Source: Benzoatithermus sp963720725
Lineage (GTDB): Bacteria; Pseudomonadota; Alphaproteobacteria; Geminicoccales; Geminicoccaceae
DNA: 64,000 nt
Direction of reading: 5' to 3'
Assembly (NCBI GenBank): GCA_963720725.1
Contig: CAVRGN010000002.1
Location: 80,511-144,510, forward strand
The notes under the pieces were generated by a model. That model was given only the letters and a program-made list of their open reading frames with translations, was not told where the DNA came from and ran no database searches. How positions within the stretch are numbered: the stretch's first letter is position 1; each line of letters starts with the position of its first letter. This document shows, in pieces, positions 9,716 to 18,907 of the stretch. The position numbers and the translations under genes were made by a program.

Positions 9716-10648
9716 TCAGCTGAACCTGATGCGTGGGTTGAGCAGGGTGTAGCCGACGTCGGAGATGAACTGGGATAGCACCGCGACGAACACGGCCACC
9801 ATCGTGCACGCCTCGATCAGGTAGATGTCGCCGAAGGTGGCGGCGTCGAACAGCAGCTTGCCGAAGCCGCGATAGGCGAAGAACACCTCGACCACGATCA
9901 CGCCCGACAGCAGCCAGTTCAGCTGCAGCACAATCACGGTGAACGGCGCGATCAGGGCGTTGCGCAAGGCGTGGCCCACGATCACCGTCTTGCGTGGCAG
10001 GCCCTTGAGCACGGCCGTGCGGATGTATTGCGAGGTCATCACCTCGGCCATCGATGCCCGCGTCATCCGGGTGACGTAGCCGAAATCGTAGAGCACCAGG
10101 ACCGCCACCGGCAGGATCAGCTCGATCGGGCTGAAGCCCCCGGTCATCGCCGAGGTACCGGGGAGCCAGCCCAGCTTGAAGACGAACAGCGCGACGAGAA
10201 AGGTCGCCGACGCGAATTCGGGAACCGACGTGGTCAGGATCGAGATGAACGAGATACTTCGGTCCAGGGTCGACCCTTCGCGCATGCCCGAAAGCACGCC
10301 CAGAACGAGGGACAGCGGGATCATGATCCCGAATACGCACAATGCCAGAATGCCGGTATTGCCCAGTCGATCCCAGAGCAGTTCGCTCACCGGCGCCTTG
10401 AAGCGAATCGACTGGCCGAAGTCGCCCTGCACCGCCCGCCCGATCCATTCGGCATAGCGAACCACGAACGAGCGGTTGTAGCCGTTCTGCTCCAGCCAGA
10501 GCTCGCGCTGCTCGACCGAGGAATAGGGACCGAGAACCTTGCCGGCGACCCCCAGCTTGTTGCTTTCGAAGATCACGAACAGGATCAGCGACACCACCGC
10601 CATGATCAGCAGCATCGAAGCGAGGCGGCGCACCAGCAACAGCAGCAT
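9716..10648 (-). CDS. ABC importer permease, DppB-like
   Basis: A 310-residue integral membrane permease of the DppB/OppB class, the obligate partner of the DppC-like protein downstream. It starts with a typical first TM (RRLASMLLIMAVVSLILFV) and a large periplasmic loop. The coupling loop (YIRTAVLKGLPRKTVIVGHALRNAL) matches the family pattern of an EAA-type helix followed by HALRNA. Six TM segments are predicted by hydrophobicity. It lies 65 bases downstream of the binding-protein gene and 4 bases before the next permease. The first loop (ESNKLGVAGKVLGPY and onward) suggests a branch distinct from classical DppB. Confidence 0.92.
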   Translation of the reverse strand: MLLLLVRRLASMLLIMAVVSLILFVIFESNKLGVAGKVLGPYSSVEQRELWLEQNGYNRSFVVRYAEWIGRAVQGDFGQSIRFKAPVSELLWDRLGNTGILALCVFGIMIPLSLVLGVLSGMREGSTLDRSISFISILTTSVPEFASATFLVALFVFKLGWLPGTSAMTGGFSPIELILPVAVLVLYDFGYVTRMTRASMAEVMTSQYIRTAVLKGLPRKTVIVGHALRNALIAPFTVIVLQLNWLLSGVIVVEVFFAYRGFGKLLFDAATFGDIYLIEACTMVAVFVAVLSQFISDVGYTLLNPRIRFS

Positions 10649-10713
10649 CGGCTCTCGACCTCAGATGGTGGTGCCGGCCCGGCAGTCTGCCGGGCCGGTC
10701 GTCCCTCTTGGCG

Positions 10714-12450
10714 TCAGGCCGTTACCCAGACCCGATGGAACTGATGGTACTGCGTCGGGTGGGCCTTCAGTCCGCCGACCTTCTCGGACGCGACAAAGAA
10801 TTTCGGCTGCCACAGGGGCATCACCATGATCGCGGCGTCCTGCATGATCTGCTCGACCGATTCCATCGCCGCCCGCCGTTCCTCGACGTCGACCAGCGAT
10901 TCAGCCTTGTCCAGGGCTTGGTCGAACTCCTTGCTGGCGAAATGGCTCTCGTTCCACGGCACGCCGGTGCGGTAGCCGAGCGACAGCACCATGGTCCCCA
11001 GCGGCCGATGCGTCCAGGCCGTGATCCCGAAGGGAGTCTTGTCCCAGATCTCCCAATACTGCGCCGCGGGCATCACGTTGATGTTCAGCTTGATCCCGGC
11101 TGGCGCCAGCTGACCCTGCAGGATCTCGCAGACCTGCTGCTGCCACGGCCCATTGGTGTTGCCGCAGTCGATGGTGACCTCGATCCCGTCGGCATGGCCG
11201 GCTTCCGTCAACAGCTGCTTGGCCTGGTCGACATCCGGCTTGAGCGGCTGCAGGGCGAAGTATTCGGGGTGCACGGGCGACACGTGGTGATGTTCGCCGA
11301 CGCTGCCGCGGCCCTGGTAGACCAGCTCAGGGTAGACCGACGCATCGCAGCAGATCTGGATCGCGCGCCGGACCCGCTGGTCGTCGAACGGCTTTTGGTC
11401 GACCTGCATCCGCAGCGTACCGCACTGCGCGGTCTGCGCCTCGTAGATCATCGAGTTCGGGATCGAGGAGGCCATCGCATAGGAGGCGATGTCGAACTCG
11501 TAGATGGTATCCACCTGGCCGGACGCGAAGGCGGCCAGCTGGGCGGTCGAAGCGGCACCGTGATCGTAGTAGTGGATCTCGTCCAGGTAGATCGGCCCGA
11601 ACATGATCGGATCGGGAATGTCCGTGCCCCAGTATGGCTGGCTGCGGCGCTTGAGGATGCACTTCTGGCCGACCGCGAAATCGGCGAGCTCGTAGGGGCC
11701 GGTGCCGACCGGCCACTTGGACAGATCCTTGCCGTTCTTCTCGAAATCGCGATGCATGATCGCGGTCGGATAGTTGTAGAAGTTCTCCGGCACGGACAGG
11801 ATGGCCTTGGAGAAATTCAGCTTGATCGTGTAGTCGTCGACCTTCTCGATCGCGCCCTGCCGCTCGCGCTGACCCATCTTGGGGTTGCCGTCGGCGTCCT
11901 TCTCGCCGGTGTCGTAATCCTCGGCGAGACCGCTGAACAAGCCGATGTTCGATGAGCCCGTGGCTGGGTCGAGCCAGCGCTTGAGGTTGAACACGACGTC
12001 GTCCGCCGTGAACGTGTCGCCGTTGGTCCAGGTGACGCCCTGGCGCAAATGGAAGGTCCAGGTCTTCAGGTCGTCGGACGGTTCCCAGCTCTCGGCCAGA
12101 TAGGGCCGGGTGATGTTGTCGGGCCCGGTATAGGCCAGATACTCGACGATGTGCCGGGCCTGGTTGGATTTCTCGACCCAGTCGAACAGCGCGGGGTCGG
12201 CCATCTCCTGCACGACCATGGACACGCGAAGCGTGCCGCCCATGACCGGGTCGCCCTCGGCCGCCGCGGCCGGTGGGACGATCGCCTCGCCCAGGATCTC
12301 GCCGGCCATCGCGTAGGCGGCGCCCGCAGACACCCCCAAGAGAGTCACGTTGCGCAGGAAGTCGCGCCGGTCGCTCTTGCCCTCGGCCAGCTGCCGCCGT
12401 GCCAAGTCCACGAGCGGATGCTCGCGCCGGCCATGCTGCTGTTCACTCAT
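10714..12450 (-). CDS. ABC importer periplasmic binding protein, family 5 (peptide/nickel type)
   Basis: A 578-residue solute-binding protein that delivers its ligand to the DppB/C-like permeases downstream. The N-terminus has a long polar region, then DRRDFLRNVTLLGVSAGAAYA, a twin-arginine signal, so it is probably exported folded by Tat. This is known for some alphaproteobacterial family-5 proteins. The SBP_bac_5 core begins at GGTLRVSM and includes YLAESWEPSDDLKTWTFHLR and WTNGDTFTADDVVFNLKRWL. It is the first gene of the four-gene operon, and its promoter must lie in the ~300 bases upstream. Ligand is not predictable by eye (peptide, opine or modified sugar). Confidence 0.92.
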   Translation of the reverse strand: MSEQQHGRREHPLVDLARRQLAEGKSDRRDFLRNVTLLGVSAGAAYAMAGEILGEAIVPPAAAAEGDPVMGGTLRVSMVVQEMADPALFDWVEKSNQARHIVEYLAYTGPDNITRPYLAESWEPSDDLKTWTFHLRQGVTWTNGDTFTADDVVFNLKRWLDPATGSSNIGLFSGLAEDYDTGEKDADGNPKMGQRERQGAIEKVDDYTIKLNFSKAILSVPENFYNYPTAIMHRDFEKNGKDLSKWPVGTGPYELADFAVGQKCILKRRSQPYWGTDIPDPIMFGPIYLDEIHYYDHGAASTAQLAAFASGQVDTIYEFDIASYAMASSIPNSMIYEAQTAQCGTLRMQVDQKPFDDQRVRRAIQICCDASVYPELVYQGRGSVGEHHHVSPVHPEYFALQPLKPDVDQAKQLLTEAGHADGIEVTIDCGNTNGPWQQQVCEILQGQLAPAGIKLNINVMPAAQYWEIWDKTPFGITAWTHRPLGTMVLSLGYRTGVPWNESHFASKEFDQALDKAESLVDVEERRAAMESVEQIMQDAAIMVMPLWQPKFFVASEKVGGLKAHPTQYHQFHRVWVTA

Positions 12451-12756
12451 GCCTCGCTCCCTATTCCTTTGTGCCGCCTGCGCGGCCGACCCGGTTGCCC
12501 GGACTGACCCACGTCAGCCGACAGCAACGACGGCCTGCCGCCGAGCGTCTTCTACTCGGGGCGACGCGACATGACGTCGCCGATGACGGTGCATTGGCCG
12601 GAACGATAGTCCGGCTCCAGGTGGGTGTCAAAACCGCATCCTCGCAGCGGGATGGCCGCCTTGGCGTGCATTCGTGCCGCATCTTCCCGCGCGAGGCCTC
12701 GGTCGACCGGGCGGATCATTGCCACCACTGCCCGGCTCGCCACCGCTTGAGCCTGT
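12451..12756. other. Intergenic region upstream of the Dpp-like operon and downstream of the histidine kinase
   Basis: About 306 bases that must hold the promoter of the minus-strand peptide ABC operon and the end of the kinase transcript. I see no convincing sigma-70 consensus and no strong hairpin. A small minus-strand open frame is listed separately at low confidence. Confidence 0.4.
12552..12719 (-). CDS. Possible small protein (55 aa), unrecognised
   Basis: An ATG-started minus-strand frame downstream of the histidine kinase encodes 55 residues beginning MIRPVDRGLARED and ending GDVMSRRPE. G/C occurs at third positions in about three quarters of codons. That is lower than in the long genes but similar to the kinase and KaiC genes nearby. 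I recognise no domain and there is no clear ribosome site. It may be chance, since long spurious frames are common at this GC content. Confidence 0.2.
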   Translation of the reverse strand: MIRPVDRGLAREDAARMHAKAAIPLRGCGFDTHLEPDYRSGQCTVIGDVMSRRPE

Positions 12757-13845
12757 TCAGCGGGCGGTCGGACCCGACGCCGCCGGGGCACAGCGGTGGA
12801 GCGGGAACGCCACCGTCGCCGTCAACCCGCAACCATGCGTTGTCGCGAAGGTGCCCCCGATCTGCTTGGCGAGCGCCCGCACCAGACGCAGCCCGGTGGA
12901 AGCCGGGCTCTTCCGGTGCACGGGCAGTCCGACGCCGTCGTCGGCCACCGTCAACGCGATACGGTCGCCCCTACGTTCCAGAACCACACCGATACTCCCG
13001 GCGCGCTCGTCCGGAAACGCGTAGCGCAAGGCGTTGGTCAGCAGCTCGGTGATGATCAGACCCAGGGGAATGGCGGTATCCACGTCAATCACGACCGGTT
13101 CCAAGTGCTTGGCGATCCGCACCGTCAGGTGTGCTGATCCGAAGGCGGCGACCACCTGATCGACTACATCCGCGACATACGCCGCAGCCTCGACCTCGGT
13201 AAGATTATCGGAGGCGTAGATGCTGCTGTACAACTGCCCCATGGCGCCAATCCTGCCGCCAAGCTCGGAGAACAATGCCTCTGCCTCCGGGGGAGCACGC
13301 CCTGCCGAAAGCCGCACTAGGCTCTGCATCATCTGCAGGTTGTTCTTTACCCGGTGATGCACCTCGCGAAGCAGCACTTCCCGCTGCCTGAGCAGACCCT
13401 CCCGCTCGGCGATGCTGGCCCGAAGCTCATACTGCCGCTCGCGGTTGCGCAGAGCCAACCGAACCGCCTGCACCAGCGTCTGGCTCCGCATCGGCCGTTC
13501 CAGCAGGGTTGCATTCCGGACCGAAGTCAGCTGGGCGATCATGCGCCAATGCGCGGTTGCCTCACGACGGCGGGAAGTCAGCACGATCAGGGGAATATCG
13601 GACCACGCCGGCTGCCGATCCAGGAAGTCCCACAGACATTGGGTCCCCGCCAGCGCGTCCTCGTCCAGCAGGACGACGGCAGCGCCGGCCGCAGCCGTGG
13701 CGCAAAGCTCAGGGGCAGTGAGGCAAAGCTCCGCCGCTATGCCCCCGGCCGCAAGGACCTGCGATGCGACCACGCCATCGACACTGCTCGTCGGCAACAT
13801 CACCACGCGCCGTTCCAGCTCCGCCGGAGTGCGCACCTGGTTCAT
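12757..13845 (-). CDS. HisKA_2 family sensor histidine kinase with N-terminal receiver-like domain, partner of KaiC
   Basis: A 362-residue soluble kinase. Residues ~1-140 look like a degenerate receiver or ANTAR-associated domain: VVLLDEDAL at the expected phospho-Asp strand, IPLIVLTS, then LLERPMRSQTLVQAVRLAL, but no N-terminal acidic pair. A short coiled segment (ERQYELRASIAEREGLLRQRE) leads to the HisKA_2 box LLREVHHRVKNNLQMM, with the likely phospho-His at 164. The HATPase follows, with N box ELLTNALRYAF at ~267 and ADDGVGLP at ~301. No membrane segment, so a cytoplasmic sensor. I chose the ATG at 13845 because it overlaps the KaiC stop in an ATGA, meaning the two are translated together. 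An in-frame extension to 13941 would only read KaiC codons in another frame. Confidence 0.85.
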   Translation of the reverse strand: MNQVRTPAELERRVVMLPTSSVDGVVASQVLAAGGIAAELCLTAPELCATAAAGAAVVLLDEDALAGTQCLWDFLDRQPAWSDIPLIVLTSRRREATAHWRMIAQLTSVRNATLLERPMRSQTLVQAVRLALRNRERQYELRASIAEREGLLRQREVLLREVHHRVKNNLQMMQSLVRLSAGRAPPEAEALFSELGGRIGAMGQLYSSIYASDNLTEVEAAAYVADVVDQVVAAFGSAHLTVRIAKHLEPVVIDVDTAIPLGLIITELLTNALRYAFPDERAGSIGVVLERRGDRIALTVADDGVGLPVHRKSPASTGLRLVRALAKQIGGTFATTHGCGLTATVAFPLHRCAPAASGPTAR

Positions 13846-15317
13846 TTGGATGGGGCCCCGTCCCGGAACTCCGGCACGCCGGTGAGGATTCCCCGGAACT
13901 GCAGCAGCGGGGGTCCGATGTGGATACCGTTCGCGTCGCAATCGATGTCGCGGATCGAACGCTGATGCGAGCCGCCGCGGCGTTTGAACACCGATATCGC
14001 GCGCCGCACTTCGCCGCCGGCCTCGTAGTAGCGCAGCAGAACGACCGTGTCCGCCAAGTAGCTGACGTTGCCTGCGACGTCGTCCATCGGGCCGATCAGC
14101 CCATGCTGGACCGACACGAGTACCGTGGTCACTCCGTGTTCGGCAAGGAAGTTGAGCAGGTTACGAAGCTGCAGCATCAGGCTGCTCTCATCTCCCATCG
14201 ACGCCATGTACCCGGTCAGGCTGTCCACCACTACCGTCCCGATGCCCTCCTCGACCGCCGTTCGCACCTGATGCGCGAACTTGCCCGGTGACAGTTCGAG
14301 CGGATTGATGAGGGGCATGACGAGCTGCCCGCTGGCGAGAAATGGCTGCAGCCGCATCCCCAGGCTCGACGCACGCTTGAGGAGGATTGGCACACGTTCT
14401 TCGAGCAGATAGATGGCGGCTTTTTCGCCGCGCTGCAAAGCCGCCAGGGCGATCTGCGTCGCAAGTGATGACTTGCCGCTACCGGCAGGACCCATCAGCA
14501 GCAGGCTGGTGCCGCGATCCAGGCCACCGGAGAGGATTTGGTCGAACTCTGGGATGCCGGTCTCGATCTGCTCGCCGGCCTCCGCTACCCGATCTTCATC
14601 CGACACCAGCCGCGGGTAGACGACGATGCCGCCGGTGCGGATCTCGAAGTCGTGCAGGCCTTCCAGGAACCTGACATTGCGCATCTTTCGCACCCTCAAT
14701 CGGCGCCGATAGGGCCCGAATTGGGGCGTCAGATAGTCGAGCGCGATAACTCCATGCACCAGGGTGTGGAGGGCAAAGCCGTCCTGGCCGGTGATCGGCC
14801 CGTCGGCCAGGACGATGGTGCCGGCGTGCGCGAGCAGGCTCGGCTTGAGCGATTCGAGTTGCAGCCGAAAACGAGGTCCGTCGCCCGCCAGGTGGCGCAG
14901 CTCCGAAAGGCTGTCGATCACGACGCGCTTCGGCCGAAGCTCGATGATCCGGGTCCGGATCCGCTCGATCACCTCGACAAATTCGATCTCGGAGGGATGG
15001 AACAGGCTCTGCTGTTCCGCCTCGCCGAGGATACGTCGCAGATCAGAGAGATCCAGGACCGTGATGCCGTCGAGCGACCAGCCGTGCGAGGCGGCGAAGG
15101 TGGCGAGCTCGTCGAGCGTCTCGGAGAAGGCAACGAGCAGGGCGGGCTCCTTGCGCGCCACCCCATTCCGCAGAAACTGAAGCGCCAGCGTGGTCTTGCC
15201 CGATCCGGCCTCGCCTTCGAGCAGGTAAAGACCGCCGACGGGAAGGCCGCCCCCCAGCACCCGATCCAAGCCGTCGATGCCAACCTCGACGCGCAGCGGC
15301 GATATTGCCGTAAGCAT
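13842..15317 (-). CDS. kaiC: KaiC-like RecA/RadA-superfamily ATPase, two-domain
   Basis: A 491-residue double-domain KaiC homologue. Domain I has Walker A GEAGSGKTT at 35-43; domain II has GPAGSGKSS at 276-284. Domain II retains the paired catalytic glutamates (E306-E307 in LLEERVP). In domain I the pair is S65-E66. Aligning DTVVLLRYYE to the cyanobacterial segment places S419-Y420 where KaiC has the S431/T432 phosphosites, so one Ser is kept and the Thr is a Tyr; T426 is replaced by Val. Autophosphorylation chemistry may therefore differ. No kaiA or kaiB is nearby. The gene is first in a two-gene operon with the HisKA_2 kinase, suggesting KaiC output or input through phosphorelay. Non-cyanobacterial KaiC proteins are linked to stress and timing roles. 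Confidence 0.88.
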   Translation of the reverse strand: MLTAISPLRVEVGIDGLDRVLGGGLPVGGLYLLEGEAGSGKTTLALQFLRNGVARKEPALLVAFSETLDELATFAASHGWSLDGITVLDLSDLRRILGEAEQQSLFHPSEIEFVEVIERIRTRIIELRPKRVVIDSLSELRHLAGDGPRFRLQLESLKPSLLAHAGTIVLADGPITGQDGFALHTLVHGVIALDYLTPQFGPYRRRLRVRKMRNVRFLEGLHDFEIRTGGIVVYPRLVSDEDRVAEAGEQIETGIPEFDQILSGGLDRGTSLLLMGPAGSGKSSLATQIALAALQRGEKAAIYLLEERVPILLKRASSLGMRLQPFLASGQLVMPLINPLELSPGKFAHQVRTAVEEGIGTVVVDSLTGYMASMGDESSLMLQLRNLLNFLAEHGVTTVLVSVQHGLIGPMDDVAGNVSYLADTVVLLRYYEAGGEVRRAISVFKRRGGSHQRSIRDIDCDANGIHIGPPLLQFRGILTGVPEFRDGAPSK

Positions 15318-15581
15318 GCTCCCCCCAAGTTGCTTAAGTTCGTCGATCCTGCGCTGAGTTCCCCTGCCGCCCGAAATGACTCTTGCTTGACTTTTGCCGG
15401 AAAGCAGCGCCCCGGCAGTCCTGCTGCGCCTCGTCGTTTGTCCTGGCGCGGAATGTGCTCCATCGTCCGGTGGATGGCCAGCCGCCGCGATCGCCGACCC
15501 GCGGCGGCTTGAGCTGCCCGAAAACTAGGCACCAGCCGCCTAGGCTAGATCGCGTCGGTTCATTGTTCGAGGCCAGACATC
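15318..15581. promoter_or_regulatory. Divergent intergenic region between kaiC and the transglutaminase/ATP-grasp operon
   Basis: These 264 bases separate two divergent transcription units and must hold both promoters. A TTGACT hexamer occurs on the plus strand near 15388, but no matching -10 at 16-18 bases. No operator or hairpin stands out. Confidence 0.45.
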
Positions 15582-18500
15582 ATGGTCATGCAGGTCGCCC
15601 TGCGCCATCGCACCAGCTACCGCTACGACCGCCTGGTCGGCCTGCGCCCGCAGCTCGTGCGGCTGCGCCCGGCGCCGCATTGCCGGACCCGGATTCTGAG
15701 CTACACGCTCAAGGTCGAGCCCAGGAAGCACTTCATCAACTGGCAGCAGGATCCGTTCGGCAACTACCTGGCCCGGCTCGTCTTTCCCGATCGCACGACC
15801 GAGTTCAAGGTCGAGGTCGACCTGGTCGCCGAAATGGCGGCCCTTAACCCGTTCGACTTCTTCGTCGAGCCCACCGCCGAGACCTTCCCGTTCACCTACG
15901 AGCCCGCGCTCAAGAAGGACCTGGCGCCCTATCTCGAGTGCGAACGGCCGGGGCCGCTCCTGGTGACGCGGCTGGCCAACGTCTCGCGAGCGCGGATGGC
16001 AATCGTCGACTTCCTGGTCCGCATCAACCAGGAGCTGCAACAGGAAGTCGGCTACATCGTCCGCATGGAGCCGGGCGTGCAGACCTGCGAGGAGACGCTG
16101 GCGCTGCGCTCCGGCTCCTGCCGCGACTCGGCGTGGCTGCTGGTGCAGATGTTGCGCCATCTTGGCCTCGCCGCCCGCTTCGTCTCGGGCTACCTCATCC
16201 AGCTCAAGCCCGACCTCCAGGCGCTGGACGGGCCGTCCGGCGCGGAGCAGGACTTCACCGATCTGCACGCCTGGACCGAGGTCTACCTGCCCGGCGGCGG
16301 CTGGATCGGGCTCGATCCGACCTCGGGCCTGCTCGCCGGCGAGGGCCACCTGCCGCTCGCCTGCACGCCGGACCCCAGCAGCGCGGCACCCATCACCGGT
16401 GCCGTCGACCCCTGCGAGGTCGAGTTCGGCTTCGAGATGAGCGTGCGGCGGATCCTCGAGCAGCCGCGGGTGACCAAGCCCTACAGCGAGGCCGAGTGGC
16501 AGGAGATCCTGGCCGTGGGCCACCGGATCGACGCGCGGCTCGCGGCCGGCGACGTCCGGCTCACCGTCGGCGGCGAGCCCACCTTCGTCTCGATCCACGA
16601 CCGCGACGAGCCCGAATGGAACACCGCTGCGGTCGGGCCCACCAAGCGCGACCTGGCCGACGACCTGATCCGGCGCCTGCAGGCCCGCTTCGCGCCGGGC
16701 GGCATGCTGCAGTTCAGCCAGGGCAAATGGTACCCGGGCGAGCCGCTGCCGCGCTGGGCGTTCGCGCTGCACTGGCGCGGCGACGGTCTGCCCTTGTGGC
16801 GCAACCCATCCCTGGCGGCGGTCGAGGGGGAGCCGGTCGGCGCGACGCTGGAGCATGCCGAGCGGTTCATGCTCGGGCTGACCGAGCGGCTGGGCCTCGA
16901 CGCCGAGCTGGCGCTGCCGGCCTACGAGGACCCCGACCACTTCCTCGCCAGGAAGGAGGCGCTGCCGCCGAACGTCGACACGGCCGACAACAAGCTCGAA
17001 GACCCCATGGAGCGCGCGCGGCTGGCCAAGGTGTTCGAGCGCGGGCTCGACGTCGCCACCGGCTACGTCCTGCCGATCCAGCGCTGGCAGTCCGGCGGGC
17101 ACAAGCATTGGCGCAGCCAGCGCTGGGAGACGCGACGCGGCAAGCTCTACCTGGTGCCCGGAGATTCGCCGGTCGGCTTCCGCCTGCCCCTGGGCTCCCT
17201 GGCATGGGTGCCTCCGGACGAGCGCGATGCCGTGATCCCGCTCGATCCGTTCGCCGCGCACGCCGCCCTCCCCGCCCACGCGCCGGTGCTGCAGCCGCGC
17301 CTCCCGTCCGCGCCGACGGCGGCGGCGGGAGCACCGCGCCAGCGGTTGGGGGCCGTGCGCACCGCGATGGCGATCGAGCCGCGCGACGGCCAGCTGTGCA
17401 TCTTCATGCCGCCGACCGAAAGCGCCGAGGAGTTCACCGAGCTCGTCGCCGCGATCGAGGACACGGCGGCCGCGATCGACCTGCCGGTGCTGATCGAGGG
17501 CTATCCGCCGCCCGACGACCCGCGGCTCAACGTGATCAAGGTGACGCCCGATCCCGGTGTGATCGAGGTCAACATCCATCCCTCCCACAATTGGGAGGAG
17601 CAGGTCGCGATCACCGAAGCGCTCTACGAGGAGGCGCGGCTCGCCCGCCTCGACACCTGCAAGTTCCTGATCGACGGGCGCCAGGTCGGCACCGGCGGCG
17701 GCAACCACGTGGTCATCGGCGGCAAGTCGCCGGCCGACAGCCCGTTCCTGCGCCGGCCCGACCTTCTGGCCTCGCTGGTCACCTACTGGCAGAACCACCC
17801 GAGCCTCAGCTACCTGTTCTCCGGCCTGTTCATCGGGCCGACCAGCCAGGCGCCGCGCCTGGACGAAGCGCGCGAGGACCAGCTCTACGAGCTCGAGATC
17901 GCGCTCAGCCAGGTGCCCGACCCCGGCGGTGCCGAGTGCCCGCCCTGGCTGGTCGACCGGATCTTCCGCAACCTCCTGATCGACGTCACCGGCAACACCC
18001 ACCGGGCCGAGATCTGCATCGACAAGCTGTTCTCGCCCGACGGCCCGACCGGGCGGCTGGGCCTGGTCGAGTTCCGCGCCTTCGAGATGCCGCCGCACGC
18101 CCGGATGAGCCTGGCCCAGCAGCTGGTGCTGCGGGCGTTGGTCGCCTGGTTTTGGGAGCGGCCCTACCGGCGGCCGCTGATCCGCTTCGGCACGGCCCTG
18201 CACGACCGCTACATGCTGCCGCATTATCTCTGGCGCGACTTCGAGGCGGTCTGCGGCGATCTCGCGGCCTACGGCCTGCCGGTGCGCGCGGACTGGTTCA
18301 AGGCCCACTTCGAGTTCCGCTTCCCCTATTACGGCCACGTCACCCACCGGGACATCACCTTCGAGCTGCGCGCGGCACTCGAGCCCTGGCACGTGATGGG
18401 CGAGGAGGGCATGGTCGGCGGCACCGCCCGCTACGTCGACAGCTCGCTCGAGCGCCTGCAGGTGAAGGTCGACGGTCTCGAGGGCAGCCGCTTCACCATC

Positions 18501-18863
18501 GCCTGCAACGGCCACGCCCTGCCGCTGCAGCCTAGCGGCGCCCGCGGCGAGTCGGTGGCCGGGGTCCGCTTTCGCGCCTGGCAGCCGCCGGCCTGCCTGC
18601 ACCCGACCATCGGCGTGCACTCGCCGCTGAAATTCGATCTGGTCGACCGCTGGGCCGGCCGCTCGCTGGGGGGCTGCACCTACCACGTCATGCATCCCGC
18701 GGGGCGCAACTACGAGAAGCTGCCCGTCAACGAGCTCGAGGCCGAGGGCCGGAGGCTGGCCCGGTTCGAGGCCGGCGGGCACACGCCCGGACCGCTGAGC
18801 GTGGGCGAGCCTTCGGTCAATCCCGATTTCCCGCACACGCTGGACCTGCGCCGGTTCGGCTAG
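15582..18863 (+). CDS. Transglutaminase-like / DUF2126 protein
   Basis: A 1093-residue protein. Residues ~1-290 form a bacterial transglutaminase-like cysteine peptidase fold with an N-terminal beta domain (ALRHRTSYRYDRLVGLRPQL). The catalytic triad is visible as C180 (SGSCRDSAW), H229 (DLHAWTEV) and D245 (IGLDPTSG). The remaining ~800 residues are DUF2126, including GEPTFVSI, FSQGKWYPGEPLPRWA, SHNWEEQ and KFLIDGRQVGTGGGNHVVIGG. The latter part resembles ligase-like folds that accompany ATP-grasp peptide ligases. It is first in a three-gene operon with a circularly permuted ATP-grasp/Alpha-E protein and a second transglutaminase. This association is widespread but its chemistry is unproven; comparative genomics proposed synthesis or modification of a peptide. 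ATG 15582 and ATG 15588 are both possible starts. Confidence 0.9.
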   Translation: MVMQVALRHRTSYRYDRLVGLRPQLVRLRPAPHCRTRILSYTLKVEPRKHFINWQQDPFGNYLARLVFPDRTTEFKVEVDLVAEMAALNPFDFFVEPTAETFPFTYEPALKKDLAPYLECERPGPLLVTRLANVSRARMAIVDFLVRINQELQQEVGYIVRMEPGVQTCEETLALRSGSCRDSAWLLVQMLRHLGLAARFVSGYLIQLKPDLQALDGPSGAEQDFTDLHAWTEVYLPGGGWIGLDPTSGLLAGEGHLPLACTPDPSSAAPITGAVDPCEVEFGFEMSVRRILEQPRVTKPYSEAEWQEILAVGHRIDARLAAGDVRLTVGGEPTFVSIHDRDEPEWNTAAVGPTKRDLADDLIRRLQARFAPGGMLQFSQGKWYPGEPLPRWAFALHWRGDGLPLWRNPSLAAVEGEPVGATLEHAERFMLGLTERLGLDAELALPAYEDPDHFLARKEALPPNVDTADNKLEDPMERARLAKVFERGLDVATGYVLPIQRWQSGGHKHWRSQRWETRRGKLYLVPGDSPVGFRLPLGSLAWVPPDERDAVIPLDPFAAHAALPAHAPVLQPRLPSAPTAAAGAPRQRLGAVRTAMAIEPRDGQLCIFMPPTESAEEFTELVAAIEDTAAAIDLPVLIEGYPPPDDPRLNVIKVTPDPGVIEVNIHPSHNWEEQVAITEALYEEARLARLDTCKFLIDGRQVGTGGGNHVVIGGKSPADSPFLRRPDLLASLVTYWQNHPSLSYLFSGLFIGPTSQAPRLDEAREDQLYELEIALSQVPDPGGAECPPWLVDRIFRNLLIDVTGNTHRAEICIDKLFSPDGPTGRLGLVEFRAFEMPPHARMSLAQQLVLRALVAWFWERPYRRPLIRFGTALHDRYMLPHYLWRDFEAVCGDLAAYGLPVRADWFKAHFEFRFPYYGHVTHRDITFELRAALEPWHVMGEEGMVGGTARYVDSSLERLQVKVDGLEGSRFTIACNGHALPLQPSGARGESVAGVRFRAWQPPACLHPTIGVHSPLKFDLVDRWAGRSLGGCTYHVMHPAGRNYEKLPVNELEAEGRRLARFEAGGHTPGPLSVGEPSVNPDFPHTLDLRRFG

Positions 18864-18907
18864 GGCATGGACAGGTCCGGCCGCTTGCGGCATCGGGTAG
18901 GGATGCG

